From Arbacia lixula (taxonomy: Eukaryota; Echinodermata; Echinoidea; Arbacioida; Arbaciidae), in assembly GCA_963669155.1 (NCBI GenBank), contig OZ022586.1, positions 3,524,732-3,588,731 on the forward strand: a stretch of DNA of 64,000 nucleotides. The letters run 5' to 3'. The notes beneath the pieces are model-generated. The model was given only the letters and a program-made list of their open reading frames with translations, was not told the DNA's origin and made no database searches. The translations under genes were made by a program, and so were the position numbers. Positions 1-11,577 of the stretch are shown here, in pieces (within the stretch, counting starts at the first letter, position 1; the number at the start of each line of letters is the position of its first letter).

Positions 1-1024
1 AATAGTTATGCATTTTAATATCATTGTGCTGGTGGAAAGCAACTTTCCATGATTTTGACAGGCAAATTACAAACAAACATGTTGTTCATGCTGTATGTGA
101 ATTCTATGTCACTGTAAAGTTTTATATTGCACAAAGTAAACTTCATGTTGTACTGAGGGTTCATGCAATGTTTAACAGAATTTGATTTTGTCTGCAAACG
201 AGGTACATACCCTTTAACCCTTCGTGTGAAATGCTTCTGTATGGAATTTGTATGTATTGATGGTGAAATAATCAACACCTGGCAACAAAAGAAATGCCTT
301 TAAGAAAAGCTACAGATATGATTCCTGCGTCTGTTTTGAAGTGATTTCTACAGTTGGAGGGTAACATGACTTCATCATCGTTATCATAGCACATCAGCAA
401 TTACCATACCAACTGTACATGATGAACACTTCTGACACAAGCACGTTTTTTGATGCTTAAAATAATTCCTCTACTGTAATATATACATATGTGTACATGT
501 AGATAAATCCATGTTCTGGACAGCAGGGCTTCAGTGAAACAAATACAGGGGGGTGGGGTGGGGTGGGGAGGGGGGGGGAGGCTCAGAGTGATTTAGCCCC
601 TAAAATGCAAAATAAAAATGTGGTAAGTACATATATAAGGTAACAACCCCTGTGTAAGTTTTTTTTTTCATTGGTATAGTGCACAGCATAGGTACAGTGT
701 GACTATGTTAAATTTGTTTCATGGCATCAGGAATGAAAAATAGTCCCCACACACGAGTTAGAATAATTTTCCCTTGTTTTTCACATAAACGTCTGAAATA
801 TTGCCAAAAGATGCAGCGGGCCAAGGTCTGAATTAAAAGCTTCTTTCTTTTTATAGAACAGGCATCCGTGAGATTGACAAAAAACATTCTGTTGTTGCGT
901 GCTAATCTTCTTCTCTGTCGCAAACTCCTTGAAATTGACGTGACTCACTGACAGTCTACGAGGGAGCGGTTTGAGGGGGAAAAAGAAGGGAGAGTGTGCA
1001 ATTTAAAGACACTGAAAGAAGAGC

Positions 1025-1370
1025 ATGTCTCAAAGACGAGCAAAAATGCTGCATTCGTGTGAGCGACAACAGGGCAATATAAATTTCCAAAAGAAAGGAA
1101 GATGTGAGATTTGAAAGCATTCAATTAAAAACCTGTCTCAAGGATGAGTAAGGATGCTATGCTCATGTGAGCTAGAACAGGACAATGCAAATTTCCAAAA
1201 GCAAGGAAAATGTGCGATTTGAAAGCACATCTTTGTGTGCCATGTGTGCCTTTTGTCACAAATGATAAACACGAATTCGGTAGACCTGCAGTTTGTCTTG
1301 CTCACAAAGGGTTAAAAACCGGTTTCAAGGACAAGTAGGGATGCTTTGCTCCTGTGAGTGAGAACAGGAT
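1025..1370. repeat. Imperfect tandem repeat, about 110-bp unit
   Basis: Units share TCTCAAGGATGAG, ATGCT.. GTGAG, ACAGGACAATGC and AATTTCCAAAAG. Two full copies and one partial copy separated by about 80 bases. Confidence 0.6.
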
Positions 1371-1614
1371 GCTTTCTAATCCCAATGTACATGTATGTAC
1401 ATGCTTGTTCATATCTAGAAATGTGACAAGAATGAGAAGGAATTCAACCCTTTCTGAACCAGATAAAATTATGTTCTATTTTCATTTTTTATTCATTTAT
1501 TTATTTTATATATTTATTTATTTCATTTATTTATTTATATATTTACTTATTTCTTTACTTCTTTCTTTCTTTCTTTCTTTATTTTTTTTATTTTTATCTT
1601 TTTTAAATATTATA

Positions 1615-1617
<3 letters not shown>

Positions 1618-1689
<72 letters not shown>
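1618..1689. repeat. Poly(T) abutting poly(G)
   Basis: About 51 T followed directly by about 21 G. The same T-to-G junction occurs at 9030-9060 and inside two copies of the short hAT-like family (53503-53532 and 59067-59091). Confidence 0.9.
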
Positions 1690-1690
<1 letters not shown>

Positions 1691-2270
1691 TTTCAGATCC
1701 ACCAGACAGCTCTTTTTAAACATAACCATTATTCCCCCCCCCCCCCCTCCCGGTCAAATTTTTGTTGGTACTTCCTAACAATATTTTTCAAAACGAAATT
1801 TCATGACATTTTTTTGTGATCCTTCCCGCACATTTTGATACCAAATTTATGGTGATCGGACCTACCGTGCAGGTGTCAGATAATGTTTACCGAACACATG
1901 TCACTGAAATTTCGCTCTTTCTCTATATGACTGTGTTTAACCCTATGGACAAAATGAGGAGCTTTTCCCTTTTATGTAAATACATGTAGTGCAATGCAAA
2001 TGTTTGTCAAAGTTTGTCAAATAGCAAAAACGCTTGACGAAAAACAATGAAATAATTATCACAACCTATCTTTTTCTTTTAGGAATTGACAAGGGAGCTA
2101 TGCAAAATTTTGAGACAATCAGGCGACCCATGGCCGAAATATCGGGGGGAAGGGGGGGTACCCCCCCCAATAACAAGAGTTGAAATACCACGAGAGTATT
2201 AGGGTTAAACCGTGGATTATATTTGAAACTTGTTTGTGAGTTTGGGACCGATGAAAATTATGAGACTCAC

Positions 2271-2392
2271 TGCAGTACTCCTCCTCTATGTCGCTGTCCT
2301 CCTCATCTCGTTTGTCGTTGTTGTCATAGTCACTGGAGCTGCTGTCATGTGACACATCTCCGTTGCATTGTGCTGGAATGGTTTCTGGTCCG
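2271..2392 (-). CDS. PHACTR: PHACTR acidic exon upstream of the RPEL repeats
   Basis: A 122-nt exon. The acceptor reads TGTGTGTGTAG before CGGACCAG and the donor is GCA followed by GTGAGT. It enters in phase 2 (the AG of the preceding exon plus C makes Ser) and leaves with one base. It encodes 40 full codons, starting GPETIPAQCNGD and continuing with a serine/aspartate/glutamate run (DSSSSDYDNND, then EEDSDIEEEYC). Vertebrate PHACTR proteins carry a comparable acidic, tyrosine-containing stretch just before the C-terminal RPEL repeats, so the next exon downstream, outside the window, should begin that array. A plus-strand reading through the same bases is open but has no splice support. Confidence 0.8.
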
Positions 2393-2425
2393 CTACACAC
2401 ACACAAAAAAAATTCAACATAGAAA

Positions 2426-2782
2426 TGGATTATAAAAATGCATCATCCTGAAGATTTTGGTGAAAGCCCTTGTGCTATTAAAATCCTAGTCCTTAAACTA
2501 ACCTACATTGTATAATCCCTTAATCCCTTAAACTGCATTTTAAATATGTGTAATAACTCAGAAGGCTTTTAATTGCTTGGTACTGAGAGGGTTAATCTAA
2601 AACAAAAACTGTAAAAATGAGAAATATAAATGGATTATACAACATCCTGCAGATTTTGTTGAAAGCCCTAATTCTACATCCTAGTCCTTAAACTAAGCTT
2701 TAATCCCTTAACCCTTAAACTGCATTTCAAATGTGTAATAACTCAGTAGGCTTTTCATGGCTTGGTACTGAGAGGGTTAACC
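2426..2782. repeat. Two-copy tandem duplication, about 200-bp unit
   Basis: The block from ATGGATTATA through GGTACTGAGAGGGTTAA occurs twice, intronic, just upstream of the last PHACTR exon. Confidence 0.75.
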
Positions 2783-3050
2783 TATAGTACATGAACCTCT
2801 GAATATAAACCTTGCACAACCAAGCAGCTGAGAACTTTTCGAGAAAGTGATTATCAACTCTCTATCATTGCTCTCTGCTACAGAGCAATCGCCAATGCAG
2901 AGCCCAGTGTGAATCCTTTAAAGGCTTTCACGCGTCGATTCTGTGGGGAGACGTCACTATTTACCTGCTATGCGAACTTAACGCATGTATGCGGCACGCA
3001 GCGAAATGGCTAGCCACGATCAGGGCCGAAGGTTTAGCTTCGGTAAGGAT

Positions 3051-5399
3051 CAGTGTTGTAGTCAAGACCAGACCATCCGAGACCAAGATCAAGACCAAGA
3101 CCAAACACCCCGAGACCAAGATCAAGAACCAAAAAATGGGTTCAAGATCAAGAACAGAGCTCCGAGACCAAGAACACCAAATTACGAGATCAAGACCAAG
3201 ACCAAGACCACTCACCAGTATTTAAATTTCTACTAGTTTTGAGGAAACACGCGTTATTTGTGGACTACGGTTTTGAGTATAACCTGTCTAATACTTGCAC
3301 AACTTGCACAACATGAGCAGTCTGTAATATTCTTCTATATGGCTGAATTAAATGAAAAAATTGTTTTAAAAAAGTTATACTTTCAATGTGTTTTTTCAAT
3401 CACTTCACAAGCATGCTTAAAGTTAAATGCACAATACAAGTAAGTCAGTAGCTATAGTAGTTTAGCAACAAACTGCACAAAGGATCCAGGATCGTGATAA
3501 TATGTATGATGGGGGAAAATATTTCTGCATGAACATATTTGCCTGAGTTACTGAAAAACATATCAAATACTGTGATTTTTTTTTAATAATGACAAAGGCA
3601 CAAGGCATACAAAATGAACACAACTTCTTTCAAGAATGATGATTGTTTTCCGAAATATATTCAAGTCATTCGTTTTTCTCTATAAACACATACACATGAC
3701 TTGAGTTACTTAATACTTAAATATTCTTCTTGTATACTTCTTTATTTCTGCATGAACATATTTGCCTGAGCTCCTGAAAAACATCAAATACTGTGAAGTT
3801 TTTTATAATAATGCCAAAGACACAAGGCATACAAAATAAACACAACTTCATTTCAAGAATGATGATTGTTTTCCGAAATATATTCGTCATTCGTTTTTCT
3901 CTATAAACACATACACATGACTTGAGTTACTTATATATTCTTCTTATATACTTCTTCATTTCTGCATGAACATATTTGCCTGAGCTCCTGACAAACGTAT
4001 CAAATACTGTGAAGTTTTTTTTTTTAATAATGCCACTGAGACAAAAGGCATACAAAATAAACACAACTTCATTTCAAGAATGATGATTGTTTTCCGAAAC
4101 AGATTCGGAAAACATTCGCTTTTCTCTACAAACACATACATGTTACTTAATTTATGTATAGGTCAGGCAAATTGAGTATTGGTCAAACTTTATCTTAGTA
4201 ACCAAAACCTGCACCATTATGATATAAATGAATAATTATAACTCCACCATTTTCGAGATGTATACAACTATACACTAATACAATGTAAAAACCCTGTCAT
4301 CATTCAAAAAGACCTGTGACAACTCGAGGGCATTCTCTATAGACTTATTGGTTTTAGCAATTTTTCATACAAAATTGTGCAATTCCTATTTTGTTAAAAT
4401 AACTACTGAATAGGGATATTATCAAGAACTATTCAAAAACTTACTTTGATTTCTGTCTGTACAACTGAAGACGGCTATCTATCAGTATCAGTACTTTAAT
4501 TTAGCATGAGTTTTTCTTCTTCCGGTAGAAACAAGTGAAGACACTGCCATGATTTAGTATACAATTAAATTTTAGCATGATTATTGTTTTGTTTTTTGTA
4601 TGGTAAAACTTGTAAAACTTTTTATAGTCGTCCCAGCGGCACACATTTTGGAATTATTTCAACATAATTTAGTAATTTTTGCAGCTCCATGTCGTCTTTT
4701 CATTTGGCGTAATTAAGACATAGTGTTGGCTCCTCTAGTAATTTTTTCTTTACGCTATTCGCACTAGCGAGCTTCGTGCCAAAAACATAAACAATACTCT
4801 ATCTCGGCCGGGAGGGGGGACTCTCATACTCTTTCAGTCTCACACGTGTATTGTATGCGATCACGCATGCAGCATGGCACAGCTTGAGAGCTGGCTTGGA
4901 GAGTTTTACTACATCTACACACCATCGATCCAACTCGCAACACTGACCTCTTGGCTAGCATAAAGACGCATGTATCACCCAGTGTGATGCGCTTTGCATG
5001 TGTGATGTTGGCACATTATATTGCATGCTCGCTAATCTGCATCTCACGCTTCCCGTGCTATGCAGTGATCGGGCAGGGGCCGGGCCGGGTCGGCGGCAGG
5101 CACAGTATAGTAGGGATGATTGTAACTCCAAATTGTATGCGCTCCGATCGACCAAGGAGAGTGATGTATCGTATCTCCTTTCTCCGACATGCATTATCAA
5201 TATGATTTATGTGTAATATCGTAATTTTAGTAGCTGGTCTCGGGCATGGTCTCGACGTAAAATCCGAGACCAGAAAGGCTCAAGACCAAGAACAAGACCA
5301 AGACCAGAGGGTTCGAGACCGAGATCAAGACCAAGAAAAAAAATCCTGATCTCGAGACTGGTCTCGAGACCAAGACCAGTCTCGAGAACTACAACACTG
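3051..5399. mobile_element. hAT-like DNA transposon, 2349 bp, non-autonomous
   Basis: The ends are inverted: CAGTGTTGTAGT at the left and ACTACAACACTG at the right. An identical 8-bp direct repeat, GTAAGGAT, flanks it (3043-3050 and 5400-5407), the duplication length of hAT transposons. Subterminal regions are made of GAGACCAAGACC-type repeats in both orientations. No transposase ORF is present; the interior holds a three-copy tandem repeat and unique AT-rich sequence. Perfect target duplication suggests a fairly recent insertion. Confidence 0.85.
3521..4150. repeat. Three-copy tandem repeat inside the hAT-like element
   Basis: Copies begin at about 3521, 3744 and 3959 (ATTTCTGCATGAACATATTTG) and run through TTTCTCTATAAACACATACA. 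Period about 215-222 bp. Confidence 0.75.
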
Positions 5400-5407
5400 G
5401 TAAGGAT

Positions 5408-6103
5408 CGTGCATTCTAACCAGGCGGGTAAATGCGTAAGTGCCCGAGAAACAATACACATAGGTAAGTGTGCGTTTTGCTCAGAACGCACAGTGTACGC
5501 AATATGGCAGCACGCTAGGGATATATCCTGCGTACGATGCGTGAAAACCTTTAAACAGCTTGTGGGCATGAAAACATGTTACCCACTTGAGGACTTTTAC
5601 CTTATAATCTGAGCAGAAATGCAGCAAACACAAGGAATCGTTTTAAATTTTCTCACTTGCACGTATCCCAAACTCCTCTCTATTATAATGGAAAAGTTCC
5701 TCTGTCACCACAACAAATACAAAACTATAATTATTGTTCACTTAAACCGGTAATCAGATTTGAAAAGTCGGCAATGAGAAGTATCATCCTATTGAAACAA
5801 ACTTCATGCAGTAATCCTGATGAAGTCGATAAAAATATGGCGTACATAAAAGGAGGAAGTTATCTAGCCGCTAAAACCAAGTATTCATGAAATTCAGGCA
5901 ATTCCATGATAAGCTGGTATATCAGCTTTTCTATGAAAATGTATGAAAGCTGATTCCAAATGTTACAAGATTTGCATGTTTAAGTGACTTTTTGCAGTGC
6001 ATGATGGATTTTCTCTTATATATATGTATGACTGTCAGGTTACTTGTTTGTTAAAAGCCCCAAAAGGCCCACATATGTACATTGTGGGGTGAGAAATAAA
6101 GAT
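5408..6103. other. Intron, nothing recognised
   Basis: Unique-looking AT-rich sequence between the hAT-like element and a TTAA-flanked MITE. Short ORFs here have no protein-like features. Confidence 0.5.
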
Positions 6104-6606
6104 AATTAAAGAAAAGAGGACATCTAAAGTAAAGAGCATATCATGCATTGCGTTACACATGTTTGTCCAAAGGTTTGACGAAAATCAGATTCCATCGAAG
6201 TTTAAGAAAAATAATCTTTTGAAATTACAATTTTGTGACATCACATGCGAGCTGCTCTCCCATATGTTGCATGCAATATAATTCCATAAATTGCTCTTTT
6301 TCTGTTTCTGACAATGGAATTGTTTTTTTTCATACAGGTATGTGTGTAAAAACATATTTCTAACGATGTTTCAAATGCACATATAAAAAGGATGCATATC
6401 TTATTGAGAAAATGCACATTTTCAAAGAAAATTGTACACAACATATGGGAGAGCACCTTGCACATGACGTCACAAAATCAGAACTTTAAAAGATCATAAC
6501 TTTTTTATCCTTTGACAGATTTTCATCAAACCTTCACTTACATGTTTCTTTCATGTATCTGCTTTTATTGAAAACAACTTAATTCAGGGTAAACTATCCC
6601 TTTAAT
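6104..6606. mobile_element. MITE family C, copy 1
   Basis: Long imperfect inverted repeat. The right arm ends in AGGGTAAACTATCCCTTTAA. The core has GTGACATCACATGCGAGCTG and, inverted, GCACATGACGTCACAAAA. Copies also lie at 12569, 28225, 33397, 55538 and 62813. Intact ends carry TTAA, suggesting a piggyBac-type target. Confidence 0.7.
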
Positions 6607-6654
6607 AAGAAGTATCAAAACAACCCTTGGAGGACAAGTGGAAAAGTCGGTCAC

Positions 6655-6745
6655 CTTTCAAAGTTGAGTCTCTTCGGAGCCACAGGCGGTGCTGCATCGC
6701 CTGTCTTTCCTCTGACACTAGGGGGCGTCCCCTTGGCTCGGTTAT
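6655..6745 (-). CDS. PHACTR: PHACTR proline-rich linker exon
   Basis: A 91-nt exon with a strong acceptor (CACCTGTTCTGTACCTCAG) and donor AAAG followed by GTGACC. It takes two bases to finish the codon begun in the exon at 9942 and leaves two bases (AG) that complete a serine with the exon at 2392. The 29 internal codons read NRAKGTPPSVRGK, then a stretch ending in APPVAPKRLNFE. PPVAPKR-type motifs are typical of the disordered middle of PHACTR proteins, and proline-rich segments there may contact SH3 or PP1 partners (inference). It is too short to be recognised alone; the support is that its unusual 1-to-2 phase exactly bridges its neighbours. Confidence 0.8.
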
Positions 6746-8077
6746 CTGAGGTACAGAACAGGTGCAAAATACATATGGTTATTATCGAATTAAATAAACT
6801 GCATATCAGGGGTCATCCAATGATCCATCGCGCAGCCACAATTTTCAATATCACAAATAGGTATAAAATATCACCACACGCGCCACACGCAGTGATATTT
6901 TACAGGGGAAATTGAGATTTGGATTTTGTTTGAAGTCATGTCCCATTCTGTTCTGGAGTACGTTCTGTACATGAGACTTAAAGTAGACATGCTGTCAAGA
7001 AATCAGTGGATATCAGTGCGCTATGCATGCTGGGAGGACTCTCCCCTAGTAAGCACAGTATGGAATATTGAATCGAAAGATGAAAGTCAGAACACCAGAT
7101 TTTATTAATTATTAGCAAATGAGACATATTAAGGAAGTTGTATATTTTTGAAAATCAAGTATTATAAGCACTGATTCCTGATCACTAAAATTCATGGATA
7201 ACTCCCTTGTTCCAAAATGACACACTGTAGGGAAAAGTCATTGTTGTGGTGTAACATGTGTTAGAGGAAGAGAAAGTGGAGAAGTCACTTTGAAGATGGT
7301 TGGCCAAAATAGAGGGAAGAATATAACAGAGGTAGAAAGAGGTGACTTTAAAGAAATGGAAGGAAAAAGAGAACAATTAAAAAAAGGAAAGAGGAAGTTG
7401 AGAAGTTTCTTTAAAGACGGTTGAGCAAAAGACGGTAAAGAGAATATGAAGTACATTGTAGAATATGAAGAAAAATATGAAAAGGGAAGAAAGAGGAGAA
7501 AAGGGACGACAGGAAAAGAAGAAGAAAAAAAAAAGAGGAGAGGAAGAAAGGAAATAATGAGATGAGAAGGATTATAACAGCCACAAGCTAAGTCACATGA
7601 ATCTATTCAGTAGTCGGCCAAATATATCCATTGCCACATCATGTGGTGCACATGCTTCTTCTATTTTGGTCTCTTGTAGACAGAATTAGCCATACAAAGC
7701 ATTTTACAGACGCCACGTTGATATTCCGCCAAATCGTCAGGTAATTTTAGCCGTGTAGAAAGGGATCCTGTCATTTCTAATTAATTGGTTTAAGGATCAA
7801 TTCTCACAACCATCGTAAGAACACCATGTAGAGTGTGAATTACTTGATGTGTTGTATTCACGTTCATATGTGTAATATATTATTCTCCTCTTAATATTTC
7901 TGCACATTCATTGCCGTAGGTATCTGTACAAGCTACGGTTTCCCCAACATAATAAGGTCCTTTAAAATAGATAGGAAGCCTGACAAAAAGTTGGACAAAT
8001 ATAAGACAAATTGTATTTGAGGAAGTTACGAGTGAATATTTGAAAATTATTCTTACTAGTACTGAATTCTGATGATT
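6746..8077. other. Intron with a purine-rich stretch
   Basis: 7250-7570 is GA-rich without a fixed unit. The remainder shows no gene, RNA or recognised repeat. Confidence 0.5.
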
Positions 8078-8232
8078 TCAAGACAGGGCGTCCTATTTGC
8101 ATGAGTCATGAAACTCAGAAGGAATCAGCAGTATCCCCCAACAAAATCTTACAGTTATAGCTTCACAAACACCCTTAAGAAAAGTGAAAAACTATCCTTG
8201 TTTATGTTTGAGCCAACCGAACATAGTCTACG
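8078..8232 (-). repeat. Dispersed repeat Q, reverse copy
   Basis: Reverse complement of sequences at 9318-9470, 9738-9895 and 27780-27935, including GACAGGGCGTCC..TTTGCA, TGAAACTC and AAAGTGAAAAACT. Terminal structure was not resolved. Confidence 0.5.
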
Positions 8233-8627
8233 TTAATAATTGTCTTGTTCCCGTCAGCACTCAATGCAGGCTTTGCTCTCACTGAACACATGCACTGTGA
8301 AGTAGAGGTGCAAATCATAGTGAACAGCAGTTTCACTTCTGCAGGCTATAGGTTTCAGACGACCCACCCAAAACCTCCTCAAAATCTAGCGATTGCTTTA
8401 ATTTCGCCTAGTTAGTTTCTAATGTTATTATTGGGAGGGAAGTTCTGTTATATAGTATCTTCTTCCATTTTCCCTAGTTTATTTTTTATTTTTTACATGC
8501 AAAAGAGACACCTCGTCTTTAACCTTCATAGGGAACTCCATTGGCCCGCCATCAGATACATCATTTCCATTGTTCTTGTGTGGTATGCATTTAACAAGAC
8601 AATACCTAGTGAGTCTATATTTGGATC

Positions 8628-8886
8628 TATACTGCCATAATCTGACAAAAGGAAGCAAGTAACAAATCACTAAAATCTGGGTTATTGGTATTCTTAGATT
8701 GTACTCAGCACTCCCTACATACGGCCAAAATCTGGACAAGAAATATATTCATCTTGCTGCGAGATATTCAATCTGTCATGATGTGGTGTTGCACTGATGC
8801 CAATGCAAGTGACAGACACATTTTGCTCATTTACAAGAAAAGTCTCTTTTGTTAGTTGCTTCCTTTTGTCAGAGTAGGGCAGTATA
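8628..8886. mobile_element. MITE N, 259 bp
   Basis: Inverted ends: TATACTGCCATAATCTGACA on the left, TGTCAGAGTAGGGCAGTATA on the right. The inverted match continues through AAAAGGAAGCAA. Possible TA target. Confidence 0.7.
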
Positions 8887-9029
8887 GAGCAAGATGGCAG
8901 GTCTGGTCAATAAGATTTTTAAACACAAATAACATCCTCAGCATATTTCTCATTCTAATCAAATGTTTGCTAATGTGATTCTCTGATTTTTCGGCTTAAA
9001 AGACAGGGTGTTCAATTTGTAGGTCATTT

Positions 9030-9062
9030 TTTTTTTTTTTTTTTTGGGGGGGGGGGAGGGGG
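9030..9062. repeat. Poly(T) abutting poly(G)
   Basis: About 20 T then about 17 mostly G, in PHACTR intron. No flanking inverted ends were seen. Confidence 0.8.
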
Positions 9063-9317
9063 TTTAAAACACAGATAATGGAAGATAATGTATGAGAACT
9101 TCCCTCTCAAGAAAAAAAAAAGCTCAGAAAATGACTTTAATGAAATTCTAGTTATCAGTAGATTTTGAGGTTTTGGGCAGGTTGGCTGAAACCATCAGTC
9201 GAGACCGGAAACTGCTGTGCGCTTTGGTCCATTCCACGTTGCATGCGTTCAACGGGAGTAATGCATGCATCACGTGCTGAGAGGGACAATATGATTATAA
9301 ATTTGCTTGCTGTGGTT

Positions 9318-9470
9318 CAAACATTAACAAGGATAGTTTTTCACTTTTCCGGAAAATGTATGCGAAGCCATGACTGTGAAATTTCATACACGTTATTGTT
9401 AGTGTGTACTGCTGGTTCCTGCCGAGTTTCATGACTTTCGCAAATGGGACACACCGTCTTTAATTCAATA
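9318..9470 (+). repeat. Dispersed repeat Q, copy 1
   Basis: Shares ACAAGGATAGTTTTTCACTT, TGTGAAATTTCATACAC and GAGTTTCATGACTTTCGCAA with the copies at 9738 and 27780. Confidence 0.55.
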
Positions 9471-9737
9471 TAACTTATTATCAGGTTTTCATTCCCCTTT
9501 AATGCACAAAAGAGAAAGTAATTGAGGAAGTGCAATTTGCACATGCATGTGTTAGTATTGAACAGTCACGTAGAGTAGTTTGGTGTCAATAATCTTTCCA
9601 AATTTCCCTTTTTATCTCATGTGTTTCATATCCTGGGAGCCTCTTGAGGTCTTCAATGTTTAAGGTAAAAAGTTTATTCAAACAGTCTCTAGAGGCAGAA
9701 ATTTAGCACTTTGATTACCAATGTAGACTATGTTCGC

Positions 9738-9895
9738 TATGTTTAAGCGTTAACAGCGAGTTTTTCACTTTTCCCCAAAAAGGTTTGTGAAGCTACATGT
9801 ATGACTTTTAGATTTCATACACATTATCATTAGGGTAGGCTGATGATTCCTGGTAAGTTTCATGACTTTTGCAAAGAACTAGCCTGTATTTTAAG
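9738..9895 (+). repeat. Dispersed repeat Q, copy 2
   Basis: Lies directly downstream (on the minus strand) of the PHACTR donor at 9941. Same core as the copy at 9318. Confidence 0.55.
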
Positions 9896-9941
9896 TTGAC
9901 ATACGAGATACTGTAATGATAGCATATGTTGCCCACTGTAC

Positions 9942-10196
9942 CTGGTGTTTTGACCATTGGTTTGCCCTTCTTGGCTGGTAATGCAGGGGAGGTCTTAGCC
10001 CCTTTGGGTGGAACGATGGGTAACGCTATCGCCCCTCGCATCTTGGAAGGGCTGTTCTTGTGTCCGCCATCCTCTGATGTGGTAACCGTGGCGACGGGTT
10101 GGCCTCCCGTCTTGGTCGGGTCAGGTGAGGCGTCATTATCATTGTTGATTTCAGCCTGCGTGACCACTCTGTCGGAGGCATCACCTGAGCCATCGC
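9942..10196 (-). CDS. PHACTR: PHACTR middle exon, proline/lysine-rich
   Basis: A 255-nt exon, phase 1 to 1. The acceptor CTCTCCCTCAACAG ends a pyrimidine tract almost 400 nt long, and the donor is CACCAG followed by GTACAG. Only one frame is open across the exon; the other two hit stops. The product starts with acidic, polar sequence (GDGSGDASDRVVTQAE, then NNDNDASPDPTK) and ends basic and proline-rich (ALPIVPPKGAKTSPALPAKK, then GKPMVKTPG). This matches the disordered central region of PHACTR proteins, which is poorly conserved in sequence but rich in PPK-type motifs. An apparent longer ORF on this strand is the pyrimidine tract read as poly-Ser/Leu/Pro and is intronic. Confidence 0.85.
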
Positions 10197-10198
10197 CT

Positions 10199-10590
10199 GT
10201 TGAGGGAGAGGGAAAGGGGAAGAGAGGGAGAGTGGGGGGGAGAGAGGGAGAGAGAGGGGGAGAGAGAGGGAGAGAGAGGGAGAGAGAGGGAGAGAGAGGG
10301 AGAGAGAGGGAGAGAGGGAGAGAGGAGGTGAGAGAGGGAGAGAGAGGGAGAGAGAGGGAGAAAGAAGGAGAGAGAGGGAGAGAGAGGGAGAGAGAGGGAG
10401 AGATAGGAAGAGAGGAAGAGAGGAAGAGAGGAAGAGAGGAGAGAAGGAGAGAGGGAGGGAGGAGTAGAGGGGGAGGGGAGGTAGAAGAGGAAGAGAGAGA
10501 GGGGGGGGGGATAGGTCGAGAGAGAAAAATAGAGAGGGAGAGAATGACAGAGGGAAAGAGTGAAAGGGAGAGAAAAGTGGGTTGGATGTA
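10199..10590 (-). repeat. 390-nt polypyrimidine tract before a splice acceptor
   Basis: On the plus strand this is near-pure GA/GGGAGA repeat; on the transcribed strand it is CTCTCCCT repeats ending CTCAACAG at the exon border. It translates as long serine/leucine/proline or arginine/glutamate ORFs on either strand, which are artefacts of composition. Confidence 0.85.
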
Positions 10591-10772
10591 GAAAAGATAA
10601 TCAAGACTTAATAAATCAATCATATTTGACAACAGGACCTCTCGAAATACACATGTCCAAACTCACTTGTTTACTTTTCTTTAAAAAATGTAAGAATTTT
10701 CAGATTTTATCATGAATGTAAATTTGTTTTTTTGTTAGTGTTGATAACAATATTGTCCCGTTATTCATTTAC

Positions 10773-10854
10773 CTTTCCAGATCCACTTCTTTGATTCCTG
10801 TACAAGCTTGCTGGGATAGGCAGCCACTGCCCGCACTTTCTCCCACCACGACAT
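10773..10854 (-). CDS. Possible alternative first exon of the PHACTR gene
   Basis: From an ATG at 10854 the frame reads MSWWEKVRAVAAYPSK, continues through KLVQESKKWIWK and meets a donor, AAAG followed by GTAAAT, leaving one base. That phase is exactly what the next exon at 10196 needs, giving a Gly at the junction. The peptide is tryptophan-rich, basic and could form an amphipathic helix. A TATAAG box lies at 11031-11026, and the segment between is free of repeats. The frame is also open upstream of the ATG with possible acceptors (TTTTTTCTGGTTCTGAG), so an internal exon is the alternative. If it is a real first exon, the isoform lacks the FRPWKWRKK exon. I do not recognise the peptide itself. 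Confidence 0.45.
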
Positions 10855-11025
10855 GGCCACAATGTCTATCAAAACCTCTCGAGAAACAGCCAACTCTATC
10901 TCTCTCAGAACCAGAAAAAATACAGCTGGATTCCTGACAGTGCAAAATGCAAAAGCGGGCAGACAACAAGTTTTTCTGTTTCTCTGTCATCCAATGTTCT
11001 CAGTAATTTCTTCTCAGTGTTCCAA

Positions 11026-11031
11026 CTTATA
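11026..11031 (-). promoter_or_regulatory. TATA-like box for the 10.8-kb alternative exon
   Basis: Minus-strand TATAAG, about 170 bases upstream of the ATG at 10854. It is the only TATA-like site placed sensibly for that exon. The sequence alone cannot show use. Confidence 0.25.
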
Positions 11032-11577
11032 AGGATGGCGGATCAGAGTGACGACACTTCAAAAGTCAAATGGAAATGGATCCACAGAGATAGCAAATAC
11101 GATCACAGCGCTTCAAGTTGATGTGAACAGAGTACTGGTGTGTCTAAAATTTACATCCTGTGAGAAAGTATCTGAGAAAAATATATGGTTATTACTATAC
11201 CGGACATAAAACATTTAATACACTGCAGTGTGGTGTATGCTGGTGGGTCATTTCATACAATAATGCCGTCCAGTAACTTCCTTGCGGAGGCATAAAAATG
11301 TATTTTTTTGAGTGTGTAGTAATCATAAATCAAACTGATATTGAAGATACATGTACAGCCTACATATGTACATGTATGAGTTGTTTAAAAACAAAATTGA
11401 TGCTTTGGGAAAATAATCCCCTACTAAACAACTCAAATCAAGCTGAAAGTTAGACATTTCATTCATTGTTTGTTCCTCACACCTCCCAACAGTATTGCCA
11501 TGAGATGTTATGGTGTTCATAATTCATACAACAATATATGCAAGCAATTATATTCTACATCATATGTACAGTATGTA

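Noticed and set aside
2223-2435. Plus-strand cysteine/histidine-rich ORF
   Set aside because: It is the antisense reading of the PHACTR acidic exon.
9808-10632. 274-codon minus-strand ORF as one protein
   Set aside because: Only the part at 9942-10196 is an exon; the rest is the CT-repeat tract read as Ser/Leu/Pro plus intron.
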